A DNA stretch of 64,000 bases from Ferruginibacter paludis (GCF_030409685.1 NZ_JAUFQJ010000013.1:228322-292321); one strand, 5' to 3'; positions 53,092-63,140 are shown, counted from the first letter of the stretch. Notes: generated by a model from the letters alone, not told the origin. Translations and numbers: made by a program.

Positions 53092-53952
53092 ATGGAATTT
53101 CCGATGAAGATGTATGGGATGAATGCTTATGAATATGCATTGTCATTCTTGTTGAAAGTAAGCAGCTGGTTTTGTTTACTGATTGGGATCATTGGTTTTA
53201 TATTCAGGCACGCTTTATATGGTAGTCCACTGACCGCGGGCCTGGTGACGATTGCATTAACAGGTTGTGCTGTACTGTTAGGTTTGACCGGTGCCGGTGT
53301 TCGTCAAAACAAAGCGGTCAAGGATAGCGCTTATTTTTGTCTGTTGCTCACCAGCATATTGCTTCTATACTCTGGCATTCATTTTTGGAAACTATTTCCG
53401 GTCGTTGCCGGTGTGTTGCTGCTGCTGCAATTGGGTCTTCTTTCCATATATTATTACAAATCATTGCAGCAGCGATTTAAGCCACGCTTTTTTTCGTTGC
53501 GGCAGTTCGAAACAATGATCATGATTGCAGACACGATGATCGATGCCGATGCTGAACAGGCTGTCGATCCCGTAGAAGCAGCCATCACCGTTGATCACAT
53601 GTTTAATAAAATTTCTGCCCCGGCTCCCATCAAAGAGATTAAACTGGTGATGTTTTTGGTGGAATGGATTCTTCCGCTTCTGGTGGCCCGGCCCTTGCCA
53701 TTTAGTAATCTCGGGACCAATGAAAGGCGATCACTGGTTGAAAAAATAATTGGGGCAAAAGACATTTTCAGGAATGTCGCGAAAGTATTAAAGTTATTTT
53801 CCTGTGTCGGGTATTATGGAAACCCCAAAGGTATGGCGCAGGTCGGGTATATTCCATTTGATGAAAGGCCCTCCAGCCAGGGCAAATCACAAACACCTTC
53901 TTTTTATCCAGACCCTTTCAGCCCCGGAGGTGCTTTGTATGGAAAAGTTTGA
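53092..53952 (+). CDS. Membrane protein with C-terminal oxidoreductase-partner-like region
   Basis: The 286-aa protein has four transmembrane helices in residues 15-125 (SFLLKVSSWFCLLIGIIGFI, LVTIALTGCAVLLGLTGAG, AYFCLLLTSILLLYSGIHF, LFPVVAGVLLLLQLGLLSI) and a soluble C-terminal half (TMIDADAEQAVDPVEAA, FSCVGYYGNPKGMAQVGYIP). The latter resembles the N-terminal partner region found before GMC-type long-chain alcohol oxidases. The stop overlaps the GMC gene by 14 nt, so it is probably its membrane anchor. Confidence 0.75.
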   Translation: MEFPMKMYGMNAYEYALSFLLKVSSWFCLLIGIIGFIFRHALYGSPLTAGLVTIALTGCAVLLGLTGAGVRQNKAVKDSAYFCLLLTSILLLYSGIHFWKLFPVVAGVLLLLQLGLLSIYYYKSLQQRFKPRFFSLRQFETMIMIADTMIDADAEQAVDPVEAAITVDHMFNKISAPAPIKEIKLVMFLVEWILPLLVARPLPFSNLGTNERRSLVEKIIGAKDIFRNVAKVLKLFSCVGYYGNPKGMAQVGYIPFDERPSSQGKSQTPSFYPDPFSPGGALYGKV

Positions 53953-55369
53953 TGCCATTGTTATCGGTTCCGGTGCCGGCGGCAGCGTGATGGCGCATCA
54001 ATTAAGCCTCAAAGGCCTTCGTGTTGCCGTTATCGAAAAGGGAAAGCGCGAAAATCCGATCCTCTTTGAGCACAGCGAAGTTGAAATGTTTCCGCAATTA
54101 TATAAGAACGCCGGGTTACAATCATCAAAAGACAATGCTTTGACCATTGCGCAGGGTTGTACCGTTGGCGGATCGACCGTTATCAACAATGCGATTTGGC
54201 TGAGACCCGACCTGGATAAAATATTACCTGAATGGGAGAAAGCCGGCGCAACGGTTCCGAAAAATGAACTTATAAAAATCTATGGCATCCTTGAAAAGGC
54301 GTTAAGGGTTAAACCAATTGATCCGCAGAAGGCCAACCGCGGTGCAGATATTTTTATGCGGGGATGCCAGGAGCTGGGTATACCCGCATCCTATCTTGAC
54401 AATAACCGGGAGGAGTGCCTTTGCTGCGGATGGTGCAACTATGGCTGCAGGTATAACCGCAAAACCTCCATGCTGGTGACTTTCATTCCATGGGCTGAAA
54501 AACTCGGCGCACAGTTTCTTGATGAATGCATAGATACTCAAATACTAACGAACGGCAAACGTGCCACCGGTGTACAATTTTACCGGCAAGGGTCCTTACA
54601 GCAAATCTATGCCGATAAGATAGTGGTAAGCTGCGGGGCAATTGGTTCCAGCGCGCTGTTGTTGCAAAGCGGCATTGCGCTCGGTGGAAGGGTTGGGCGT
54701 GGCTTTCACATGCTGGGTGGTGTCTTTGTTACGGCCGAAACGATGGAGACCATCAATGGTTATGATGGAATTGGCCTCACCTGTTATGCAAAAGCAAGCG
54801 AAGATTATGTGATCGAAAGTTACTTCGCACCTCCCGTCGTCTTTTCTATCAGTGTGGGCGGTTTCTTCCGCACCCATTTTGAAAGGATGATGAATTATTG
54901 CAAATACGCGGATGCAGGCGTGATGATCGCTACTGATCCGACCGGTGTAATAACGCTCGATAAGAAAGGAAATGCGGTGATTGATATCAAATATACCGAC
55001 ACGGATCTTTCACGGCTGAAAGAGGGAATTAAAACATTGTCAAAAATATTTTTTCGCGGAGGCGCGGTAAAAGTGCTCCCTTCGAGCTTTAACATCATTG
55101 AGTTCGGCAGCGAAAATGATTTGAATTCGATTGATACTCTTGTAAAAAGGCCGGAAGACCTGACGATTGGTTCAGCCCACCCGCAGGGAGGAAACGCGAT
55201 GTGTGAAGATAGTCGCAAAGGCGTCGTGGGTCTTGATTTCAGGGTGCATGGATATGATAATATTTTCGTCGCGGACACCAGTGTTTTCCCAACGAATATA
55301 CGGGCGAACTGCCAGGCGACTGCGATGGCTATGTCTTATTACGCCGCCTCTTTTGTCGCTGCATCATAA
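53939..55369 (+). CDS. GMC-family FAD-dependent oxidoreductase
   Basis: The 476-aa protein begins MEKFDAIVIGSGAGGSVMAH (FAD-binding G10-S-G-A-G-G), then QGCTVGGSTVINNAIWLRPD, SAHPQGGNAM with the conserved His, and VFPTNIRANCQATAMAMSYY as the GMC C-terminal signature. A cysteine cluster C160, C162, C163, C166, C170 (ECLCCGWCNYGC) is typical of the long-chain alcohol/cholesterol oxidase branch. It should oxidise an alcohol group of a lipid-like substrate. ATG 53939 was preferred over a longer frame from 53804, which would lie inside the previous gene. Confidence 0.92.
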   Translation: MEKFDAIVIGSGAGGSVMAHQLSLKGLRVAVIEKGKRENPILFEHSEVEMFPQLYKNAGLQSSKDNALTIAQGCTVGGSTVINNAIWLRPDLDKILPEWEKAGATVPKNELIKIYGILEKALRVKPIDPQKANRGADIFMRGCQELGIPASYLDNNREECLCCGWCNYGCRYNRKTSMLVTFIPWAEKLGAQFLDECIDTQILTNGKRATGVQFYRQGSLQQIYADKIVVSCGAIGSSALLLQSGIALGGRVGRGFHMLGGVFVTAETMETINGYDGIGLTCYAKASEDYVIESYFAPPVVFSISVGGFFRTHFERMMNYCKYADAGVMIATDPTGVITLDKKGNAVIDIKYTDTDLSRLKEGIKTLSKIFFRGGAVKVLPSSFNIIEFGSENDLNSIDTLVKRPEDLTIGSAHPQGGNAMCEDSRKGVVGLDFRVHGYDNIFVADTSVFPTNIRANCQATAMAMSYYAASFVAAS

Positions 55370-55373
55370 AAAA

Positions 55374-55796
55374 ATGACTGTTATGATAAATTCGATATCA
55401 AATTCACCAGGTTACCGCCGCGTACGGCTGGTCTGTATTGGCGTTGCGGCCATTCTTGTGATTGGCTGGCCAATATCCATCATCATTAACTGGGCAGACA
55501 TCGTAAACAGTGATGCAAGGCTTGGTTATTTTATTGGAGACCTGGGGTTGGTGTCACCATTACTAATCGTTTCCTGGCTGACATTAAAAAAATCTGAGCC
55601 TAAAGGTTCTATGTTATTCCTGGTCGCTGCTGGTGCACTATCATACGATGCGCTGCATTTCGGGATCTTCCTCATTAAAATAAAATTTCTATCCGTTTCG
55701 CCTGTGCTGTATGCATTGCTCATTGCCGTGATTCTTTTTATCATTTTGCTGCTGGTGAAGGATAGAATAAAATACCTGCTCACTATCACTCAATAA
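55374..55796 (+). CDS. Small multi-pass membrane protein
   Basis: The 140-aa protein has four hydrophobic segments (LVCIGVAAILVIGWPISIII, LGYFIGDLGLVSPLLIVSW, MLFLVAAGALSYDALHFGIF, PVLYALLIAVILFIILLLV). No family is recognised. It begins 4 nt after the GMC gene and precedes the metallophosphoesterase by 17 nt, so it is part of the same operon. ATG 55383 is an alternative start. Confidence 0.75.
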   Translation: MTVMINSISNSPGYRRVRLVCIGVAAILVIGWPISIIINWADIVNSDARLGYFIGDLGLVSPLLIVSWLTLKKSEPKGSMLFLVAAGALSYDALHFGIFLIKIKFLSVSPVLYALLIAVILFIILLLVKDRIKYLLTITQ

Positions 55797-55813
55797 CATT
55801 AAATTTTTTACAG

Positions 55814-57484
55814 ATGCAAGCCGAGGAAATTGTTCAATGTTTTGATGCCTGGCTTAAGAGCATGGATCCGGATGATGAATACAAAAGAGATCCGGACTCT
55901 TATCATGAGCAAAAAAGCGGTATTTTTCAACCTTCCTATCCGAAGAGATCAACACCGATCCCGCATGATGGTAAGGGCCAGGAAATTTTTGTTGTCAGCG
56001 ATCTGCATATGGCTTCCGGGAAAAACCGGGATGGTGTTTATAATGGTACGGAAAATTTTTTTGCAGATGAATCTTTTGCAAGATTTCTCGATCACATCGG
56101 ACAAATAAAAAAAACAAAAACTGCTTTGCTGGTGTTTAACGGCGATTTGTTTGACTTCTTGCGCGTGCTCGATTATCCGGGCAGGACAAGGGCAATAACT
56201 ATGACAAGACGGGTAAGATATTTTTTTCAGGGTTATAAACCAGTCCCGCCGCCCAAACCAGATATTGCCGAGATTACTGATGAATTTGAAGAATGGTCAT
56301 TCCAACTAAAACAGGTAGACCTGCACTTCGATGCAGATGAGCTGGAAAAAAGCATATCTAAAAAAGAGAAAACATACGGGCTGGAAACCGATGATTTTAA
56401 AACGATTTATAAGCTGATAAAAATCAGGAAAGGCCACCGGTTGTTTTTTGAAACCCTTGCGCACTGGCTGATGAATGATAACGAAATTTTAATCCTGAAA
56501 GGAAACCATGATCTTGAAATTTGCCAGTTGAGAGTGAGAAATTACATTCGCCTTCTTCTCGCAAAGGACATCGTTCAATTGTATCTTGGCAGCGATCTTA
56601 AAAATATTTTAGAACAAAAGATATTTTCCAAAATAAAATTTGCAGATGATGCGGTCATCATTGATCAGGATTTTTATCTTGAACATGGGCATCGTTACGA
56701 TAAGTTCACGATGGTGCTTGATTCCCCCTTCTTTGGGAAGGAAGAGGGTCAGGTAAATATACCGTTTGGGTCTTTTTTTAACAGGTATCTTATTAACAGG
56801 GTCGAACTATTCTACCCCTATTTGGATAAAGTAAGGCCCACCCGCAATGTAATTCCCATGCTGGTAAGGGATAATTTTCCGCTTGCCCTGAAAATTATTT
56901 TCCAGCAACTGCCATTGATGATTCGTATACTCAGAACAAACAGGAGATATGTGTGGTTCATGTTCCAGCGGGCTACACTGATGATACTTGCAATCCTCGT
57001 ACCGGTTATTCTTTTGATCTTTTCCAATTGGCAGGCAATCGTTGATTGGCTTTCCGGCAACGGACAGTCAACTACAAATCATTCGCCCATCCGCGCATTT
57101 CTGCTGAGTGCTTCAAAGAATATCGGGTTCCTGATACTGTCTTATCTTCTTGCAAGAATCGTTTCCTGGTTACAGCTTACTGAACCGGTCACACTGGAAA
57201 AATATGCGCAAATGCGCATGCAAAAAGAAAACTTCCGCATTATGACGATGGGACATACACATAATCCCGGCGCATATACCTTCAATGATAAAGTACATTT
57301 TTATAACACGGGAACATGGATACCCGTGATAGAAATTTCCAACGCAGATGTCCGGCAGGACCGCACCTATACTTTTCTCCACGTCGGGCGTGACGCAGAT
57401 AATAAACTTGTTCCTGAAACCCTGGCACGATGGAACGACGATGCCGGGCGTGCAGACGACCAATTATTGTTAGCAAGAAAATAA
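55814..57484 (+). CDS. Membrane-associated metallophosphoesterase
   Basis: The 556-aa protein has all calcineurin-like phosphoesterase motifs: VVSDLHMASG with D63/H65, FNGDLFDF, LKGNHDLE, EHGHRYD and MGHTHNPGAY. Two hydrophobic segments near residues 390-410 and 430-450 (ATLMILAILVPVILLIFS, IGFLILSYLLARIVSW) interrupt the fold, so it is tied to the membrane. It hydrolyses a phosphoester bond in an unknown substrate. Length exceeds the usual 250-300 aa because of these insertions. Confidence 0.9.
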   Translation: MQAEEIVQCFDAWLKSMDPDDEYKRDPDSYHEQKSGIFQPSYPKRSTPIPHDGKGQEIFVVSDLHMASGKNRDGVYNGTENFFADESFARFLDHIGQIKKTKTALLVFNGDLFDFLRVLDYPGRTRAITMTRRVRYFFQGYKPVPPPKPDIAEITDEFEEWSFQLKQVDLHFDADELEKSISKKEKTYGLETDDFKTIYKLIKIRKGHRLFFETLAHWLMNDNEILILKGNHDLEICQLRVRNYIRLLLAKDIVQLYLGSDLKNILEQKIFSKIKFADDAVIIDQDFYLEHGHRYDKFTMVLDSPFFGKEEGQVNIPFGSFFNRYLINRVELFYPYLDKVRPTRNVIPMLVRDNFPLALKIIFQQLPLMIRILRTNRRYVWFMFQRATLMILAILVPVILLIFSNWQAIVDWLSGNGQSTTNHSPIRAFLLSASKNIGFLILSYLLARIVSWLQLTEPVTLEKYAQMRMQKENFRIMTMGHTHNPGAYTFNDKVHFYNTGTWIPVIEISNADVRQDRTYTFLHVGRDADNKLVPETLARWNDDAGRADDQLLLARK

Positions 57485-57515
57485 AAAACATTCAATAACC
57501 ACTCAAAACGTAAAT

Positions 57516-57920
57516 ATGGCAAACTCAATAATTGATACCAAAACCGATGAAAGAAATTTTGGCGGGATGATCCATGAAAATATTTCTACTACCCTCAATT
57601 TGGTGCAAACCGCAGTCGGCAAATTTGGGGTAACCTATCAAATTACCTATACAGGAAGAAAGACTGGCAGTAGTTCAGGTGGTCCGCAGGCAGTAGATGG
57701 GAATACCAGTTTCCAGGCAAGTGATGATCCTCCGGTGACGGTGAATGTCTCTGATTATTCTGACTCCGGATCTTTTATTTCAATACATGTCAATATAAAA
57801 GTCAAAATACCAATCGTTGGTTTCAAAGATATTTTTGACCAGACACTGGCTGGAAATTATTCAACCCCTGGCGCCAACTTAAAAAACATGTTCAACCGAA
57901 TTGCCGAAATATCAAAATAA
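57516..57920 (+). CDS. Hypothetical small protein in redox operon
   Basis: The 134-aa protein contains FGVTYQITYTGRKTGSSSGG, VTVNVSDYSDSGSFISIHVN and KIPIVGFKDIFDQTLAG, a beta-rich pattern with no recognised family and no signal peptide. Its TAA overlaps the next ATG (57918-57922), so it is translationally coupled to the FAD-linked oxidase. Confidence 0.75.
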   Translation: MANSIIDTKTDERNFGGMIHENISTTLNLVQTAVGKFGVTYQITYTGRKTGSSSGGPQAVDGNTSFQASDDPPVTVNVSDYSDSGSFISIHVNIKVKIPIVGFKDIFDQTLAGNYSTPGANLKNMFNRIAEISK

Positions 57921-59425
57921 TGATCAATACAATCAATGCCGTTACAATCAGGAAACGCTGGAAAAATTATGTACATGATCAGGAAGCGCATCCTCTTAAA
58001 TATTTTAAACCGACGACCCTGGGGGAACTGGTAACAATCGTGCAGGATGCTGAACAAAAAAATTATACAGTGAAGGCGGTCGGTTCTGGTCATTCTTCTT
58101 CTGACATTGCTTTGTGCAGGGATTATATGGTCGGTACGCACGGCCTTAACCATGAGCTGGATATTTCCGCGCTTTCCCTTAGCGAACAGGGTGTTAAGCA
58201 GGCAGGCAATTTATGTTTTGTAGAATGCGGCATTCGTGTGAAGGCCCTGAACAAATTGTTGCAGAATAAAAATAAAGCACTCATAAACATGGGTGCCTAT
58301 GATGGGCAAACAATAGCAGGCGTCATCTCAACATCGACCCATGGGTCGGGTATGACCTTGGGATCGCTATCCAGTTTTTTAAAAGCTGTCGTCCTCGTTG
58401 GAGAAGGAGGTGTGATCTATCATATTGAACCGTCTGCCGCTACTGCTATATCAAAAAGCGCGGTGCAGTTAAGCGGTTTTCCCAACATCACGTTCATCCA
58501 GGATGATGACCATTTCAATGCAGTCGGAGTTAATATTGGCTGTATGGGAATTATTTATGCGGTCGTGATAGAAATAATGGACAGTTATTTTTTAATGGAA
58601 AACAGAAAATTCAGCTGCTGGAAAGATGTCAAACCCTTGCTGGAAAACCGGGAACTGCTTAACAACAACAGGCATTTGGAAGTCCTTGTAAGTGCTTATA
58701 AAAATAAAGAAAATGATTATACTTGCATGGTTACTGAACGTAACATCGTTCCCCCAAGAAAAAGTGGCCCCATCATTCCGAGGGGACATCGCAAGATCAT
58801 TTATGAAATCATTCTGCGTATCGTTCCCGACTTTATTCTTGACGCCATCATGCGCACCATCATCAACCGGCTTCCAAAGCTTATTCCCTGGATGGCCAAA
58901 CTGCTGATTAACTCACTTACCGATAAGGATTATATTGACAGGAGCTTCCGGGTGCTGAATTTAGGCAGGGCAAACAATCTATCAGCCTATGCCACCGAAA
59001 TTGCATTTCCCAGTAACAAATTCATCGATGCAACAGAAGCGATCTTACAAATCGTGCACAAATCCGTAGAAGAAGGCATGCAATATTTGTCTGCGCCGTT
59101 TTCACTCCGATTTGTAAAAACCAATCATTTTTTTCTTTCGATGCAATACGGGCAGGAAAATGATTTTGTGTGCATGATCGAATTTCCGACGGTTAACCGC
59201 TCCGTGGGTGGTATGGAAATGTTATCACGTATTGAAGCGGCCATGTATGCGTTCGGTGGGATACCACATTGGGGACAAGTCAATCACATTGGCGGACATA
59301 GTGATGCAAGGCTTGACAAACTTTATCCCCGGTACCACGATTGGATGAATGTATATAAACATTATTGCTCAAAAGGAACGTTTCAAAACGATTTCAGCAG
59401 GCGTGCAGGCATTGAAATTTGTTAG
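57920..59425 (+). CDS. FAD-linked oxidase (aldonolactone-oxidase-like)
   Basis: The 501-aa protein has an FAD_binding_4 domain (KYFKPTTLGELVTIVQDAEQ, VKAVGSGHSSSDIALC, MGAYDGQTIAGVISTSTHGS) and a C-terminal region ending in WGQVNHIGG and YPRYHDWMNVYKHY, reminiscent of D-arabinono-1,4-lactone oxidase. It oxidises a sugar lactone or related alcohol. Residues HGS suggest covalent or tight flavin binding but the exact substrate cannot be read from sequence. It follows the small gene by overlap. Confidence 0.88.
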   Translation: MINTINAVTIRKRWKNYVHDQEAHPLKYFKPTTLGELVTIVQDAEQKNYTVKAVGSGHSSSDIALCRDYMVGTHGLNHELDISALSLSEQGVKQAGNLCFVECGIRVKALNKLLQNKNKALINMGAYDGQTIAGVISTSTHGSGMTLGSLSSFLKAVVLVGEGGVIYHIEPSAATAISKSAVQLSGFPNITFIQDDDHFNAVGVNIGCMGIIYAVVIEIMDSYFLMENRKFSCWKDVKPLLENRELLNNNRHLEVLVSAYKNKENDYTCMVTERNIVPPRKSGPIIPRGHRKIIYEIILRIVPDFILDAIMRTIINRLPKLIPWMAKLLINSLTDKDYIDRSFRVLNLGRANNLSAYATEIAFPSNKFIDATEAILQIVHKSVEEGMQYLSAPFSLRFVKTNHFFLSMQYGQENDFVCMIEFPTVNRSVGGMEMLSRIEAAMYAFGGIPHWGQVNHIGGHSDARLDKLYPRYHDWMNVYKHYCSKGTFQNDFSRRAGIEIC

Positions 59426-59514
59426 CCCACCTGCCAAACATCAAATCGCTGCCCGCGAAAACGATAAGTCTCTAAACCAAAAATGTTATATCATTAACGC
59501 CCAAACAAAATTCT

Positions 59515-61125
59515 ATGCTGACAAAATTGAAATCTTTCCTGCAGCTTGCAATTAGTTGTTATGCTTTGGCAATCCTGATGTGTTCCTGTCACGATAACGC
59601 GGAAGCTCCAAAAGAAATAGTTACAACCACCGAAATTCCGGTCGCCGCTTCCAGCCTCAGTATTCCTCTCTTGTTTTCAAACACTGCGCTGGGAGAGCAA
59701 ATAAAATCAAAAGTACCGGTGCCCTTAAAACAGGACAACCAAACGATCAAAATTCCTGTCTTGAATCCCGTTACAGGACCGGTAACCAAATTTATTGACG
59801 TGCCTTATAAATACCCCTGCGACATTATACAAAAGGTGCAACTCAAAGGGTGGAAATGTGCAGCTTGTGGTGGGGTATGCTGTCTTGTAGACCAGGTTGT
59901 GCATACAGTTTGCGACGGAACTAAAAAAGTAGAAACTGTCGTGAATGAAGAAATCATAAATAAAGTGACCCTTGATGTCCCCATTGAGTATAAAGCGATT
60001 TTACAAAAAATTTCGTTTGACGGCAATACCAATGAATTACATGTGCATGCAGTAGTTGATTTCTCCCTAAAAGCGACAGTTGATGCAAAAGTAATCAAGA
60101 CGCTGCTTGCCAGTTGCGGGGTTAATGAAACGATGCCGGAAATCGAATTAACGTACATCACAAAGTTGAATTTGCTGGACGATGGAAAGATTACGCAAAC
60201 AGATAAAACATGGGGTTTAAAATGGAACAGGCCCTGTAACCTGACCGCCCTCGAAATTAACGTCGAAGACCTGATGAATCTCCCGGTAATCAAAGGCATT
60301 ATAGAAAGCAAAATAAATGATATAGTCCAAAACAAAGTTCCCAATACAATAGATATTAAAGCTGAACTCGCAAAAAGATGGGACCAAATTGGAAAACCCA
60401 TTCCGAAACAGGGCGTGGGAAATCTTGCTTTAAATATTTCTGAACTGGATTGGCAGGACCTGAATGTATCGGATGACAGCATACGAACAGAAATAGGTGC
60501 CATCTGCAAACCTGTATTTCATGTAACGGACAAAGACCCGTCTAACACCGTTACCCCACCCTTTCCCAAAATTGTAGTAAAGAAAGGAAATGACAGTTTC
60601 AATATAAATATTTTAGGCGCAGCCGATTTCAAACAAATAAATAAATATGCGGAAAAAATACTGGAAAAATTCAATGATGATATTAATAAGTGGTACCTGA
60701 CAATAGACGGTGTACGGTTATACCAGCACAAAGACAGCCTGGTGGTAGAGGTAATGCTTGACAAACCGTTTAAGGGCAAAATTTACCTCTGGGGCAAACC
60801 ATCAATAGATGTGCAATCGGGGATTGTGTCACTTGCAGATCTGGATCTAACGGTCGAGTCCAAAGCGTTGCTTGGCAAACTCGCAAAATGGGTGTTGGAT
60901 AACGGGACGGTTGAAAAGCTGGTTAAGAAAAAATTTCAATATCCCTATAAGGGGAAGATAGCGGAGGCAATCGCTGAATTCGGCGATATCAACCGTGAAA
61001 TATCGCCGGGAGTGTTCCTAACCGCAAAACTGCACGAAGTAAAGCCATTACAAATTGTCATCTCTGATGATGCCTTACAATTTGTGGCAAACATCAGTGG
61101 ACAAGCTTACGTACAATTAAAATAG
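59515..61125 (+). CDS. DUF4403-like lipoprotein
   Basis: The 536-aa protein has a lipoprotein signal (LAISCYALAILMCSC, lipobox MCSC) and repeated beta-alpha units typical of DUF4403 (ASSLSIPLLFSNTALGEQIK, LSISELDWQDL-type segments, INKWYLTIDGVRLYQHKDS, KIYLWGKPSIDVQSGIV). DUF4403 proteins resemble lipid-binding tubular folds. A cysteine-rich insert (GWKCAACGGVCCLVD) is unusual. It is the last gene of the operon and might carry a hydrophobic substrate or product across the periplasm. Confidence 0.8.
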   Translation: MLTKLKSFLQLAISCYALAILMCSCHDNAEAPKEIVTTTEIPVAASSLSIPLLFSNTALGEQIKSKVPVPLKQDNQTIKIPVLNPVTGPVTKFIDVPYKYPCDIIQKVQLKGWKCAACGGVCCLVDQVVHTVCDGTKKVETVVNEEIINKVTLDVPIEYKAILQKISFDGNTNELHVHAVVDFSLKATVDAKVIKTLLASCGVNETMPEIELTYITKLNLLDDGKITQTDKTWGLKWNRPCNLTALEINVEDLMNLPVIKGIIESKINDIVQNKVPNTIDIKAELAKRWDQIGKPIPKQGVGNLALNISELDWQDLNVSDDSIRTEIGAICKPVFHVTDKDPSNTVTPPFPKIVVKKGNDSFNINILGAADFKQINKYAEKILEKFNDDINKWYLTIDGVRLYQHKDSLVVEVMLDKPFKGKIYLWGKPSIDVQSGIVSLADLDLTVESKALLGKLAKWVLDNGTVEKLVKKKFQYPYKGKIAEAIAEFGDINREISPGVFLTAKLHEVKPLQIVISDDALQFVANISGQAYVQLK

Positions 61126-62506
61126 TGCTACATATGTAAAATTTATTTTATAGTTTAACCGGCAGTGACGGGCTAATAAAGCATTTTAAATTACAACAGT
61201 GCCATCCTGGGGTCAGCTAATTGGTTCGCAGGCGTCGAACTAATTGAAAAGTGGTGGGCATACACGTTTGAAAATATTCTTATTTTTTGAAGTTACCCGT
61301 GGAAAATCCTTTTAGCCCTAGAAGTTTCTTCTGTAGTTCAGCAGCTGTCTAGTCAAGTTCTTTGACCCGCCATTTTTTCGCCCTTACTTTGTCGGAAATC
61401 GATAGTCCGGTTCTAAAATAAAGCTTCAACTGTTCACTATTTGCTAACCTTGCAGCTGCATAGCAACTTTACAGAATTTGCTTCTTAGTCGATTGGCTAA
61501 ATGATGCAGGTTTAACCAATTTTCATTTTCCGTCCTTTTTTTATAATTAGGATACGATGAAAAGAACCTAAAAACGCTAATTGTCAAGCCACAATTCTTG
61601 CTAATCGCTTTAGGTCCATTATAAATAAGTTCGAAAATTGTACAGGGAGGACGACAGTTTTTACAAGTGCTAAAACCCGCTCCAAGAGCGGGTTTTTTAG
61701 TTCGCACAATTTTGGATAACTTTTCCTTATAGAGCTTAATAAGTAGAATTTGAATTATTTATATAGTTCGAATGTCCTCACACTGTTTATATCCCTTTTT
61801 TGGGTTGTTGCGTGGCTCATTCCCATACTGTCCTTGTGGTTTATTAAGCTATTTGCAGATTAGACTACTTAACTAAAAATTCATCCATTATTTTGCGTCA
61901 ACTGTCCATTGATTAAAACTTAATATCATCGCATCTTTAGCAAATATTTTGCCGCAGTAGATTTAAAATAAGCTCGTTTCCGATCCAAGATATATTTTGA
62001 GGCTTATTAATCACTTGTTATTATTGATGTTGGCATGGTTTCAATAAAAATAAAAGAAGCTGGTATTGGATTTCCGCTAATGGCCAAACCAGGCAGGGGA
62101 GAGAGAGGTTGAACTAAATGGTGCAGATGCAGAACCATCGCATATCTATGATCCCCGCTTTTCATTTTTTAAGGCATAAAAGGTTATTGCAAACCAGTAC
62201 AGGATGATGTACCCGGCAGCATTTATTAATAAACAGGCTGGCATTCCCTTTATGTTTTTTAAATCCTTTAAGGATACCAGGAAGTTGGAAAAGGAATATA
62301 AACAAAGTGTACATTTTATATGACTGTCATTGATTTTACTACATCAATGAACTTGGAATTTACACGCATATATTTTTGGCATATTATCACCTGATCCTTC
62401 TTTAATTTTTCTATTTCGTTATATTTTTTATTGGTTAAGATAAATTCTCCATACTGAAGTATTTATTCACCACTGCCATCGTTGTTTTTGGTGGAATTAC
62501 CCCGTT
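61126..62506. other. Long intergenic region with a terminator
   Basis: About 1.4 kb holds no convincing gene on either strand. A strong terminator-like hairpin lies at 61672. A short frame ending at about 62323 (YRMMYPAAFINKQAGIPFMF, FKSFKDTRKLEKEYKQSVHF) may be a decayed gene end of unknown family. The region probably separates the redox operon from the stress genes and may have hosted lost genes. Confidence 0.5.
61672..61698 (+). terminator. Strong rho-independent terminator-like hairpin
   Basis: AAAACCCGCTC, loop CAA, GAGCGGGTTTTTT: a perfect GC-rich stem followed by a T run. No complete gene ends immediately upstream; the nearest stop on this strand is over 500 nt away. It could end a small RNA or a decayed gene. 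Confidence 0.7.
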
Positions 62507-62580
62507 GAAAATTATCCATCCTATTGCGTACATCCTCCATTTTATAGCGACATTATCCGGGGCATCTTTGCACTGTCAAT
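62507..62580 (+). promoter_or_regulatory. Duplicated promoter/operator unit, copy 1
   Basis: The segment 62507-62546 (starting GAAAATTATCCAT, containing ATTGCGT and ATCCTCCATT) is 33/40 identical to 63231-63270. Twenty-five bases further on both copies have a CTTTG box (GCATCTTTGCACTGTCAA here). Same order and spacing mark a shared regulator-controlled promoter. Confidence 0.65.
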
Positions 62581-62609
62581 AACGACATCAAAAAATTGAA
62601 AAATACAAA

Positions 62610-63140
62610 ATGAAAAATTTCACAGTTCCAACAAGAGAACAAGTAGGTACAACCAATCAGGGCATTTTTGACACGTTACAAAAGGCTTTGGGCTTTGTTC
62701 CGAACCTGTATGCTACCATCGCTTATTCAGAAAATGGCCTTGCTAAATACCTGGCTTATCAAAATTCTAAAACGAGTTTAAGCAACAAAGAAAAAGAAGC
62801 AGTAAACCTTGTCGTTAGCCAGGTTAATAATTGTGTGTATTGCCAAAGTGCTCATACCGTTATTGGTAAACTGAATGGATTTACAGACGAACAGTTGCTG
62901 GACATCCGCAAAGGAAAAGCAACAGATGCTAAACTGAATGCGCTGGTTCAGTTAGCTGAAAGCATTACAAAAAACCGTGGCAATGCAGATGCGTTTTTAA
63001 TTGACAACTTCTATGCACAAGGCTACACCAACGAAAACCTGGTTGACCTTATTCTTCAGGTCAGTGATAAAACGGCTATGAATTATTTGCATAATCTTAC
63101 AAAAGTACCTGTAGATTTTCCGTTAGCACCGTCTTTATAA
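62610..63140 (+). CDS. AhpD-like carboxymuconolactone decarboxylase family protein
   Basis: The 176-aa protein has the peroxidase-related AhpD-like site NNCVYCQSAHT (C75, C78, H82) inside a helical CMD domain with SNKEKEAVNLVVSQVN and ENLVDLILQVSDKTAMNYL. Such proteins reduce hydroperoxides or protect against oxidative or electrophile stress. The gene has its own promoter unit (62507-62580). Confidence 0.9.
   Translation: MKNFTVPTREQVGTTNQGIFDTLQKALGFVPNLYATIAYSENGLAKYLAYQNSKTSLSNKEKEAVNLVVSQVNNCVYCQSAHTVIGKLNGFTDEQLLDIRKGKATDAKLNALVQLAESITKNRGNADAFLIDNFYAQGYTNENLVDLILQVSDKTAMNYLHNLTKVPVDFPLAPSL

Noticed and set aside
53804..53938. 45-residue N-terminal extension of the GMC oxidoreductase
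   Set aside because: It lies wholly inside the preceding gene and lacks a signal peptide; the FAD motif follows directly after ATG 53939.
61444..61707. 87-codon minus-strand frame
   Set aside because: Its start lies inside a strong terminator hairpin and the peptide looks random.
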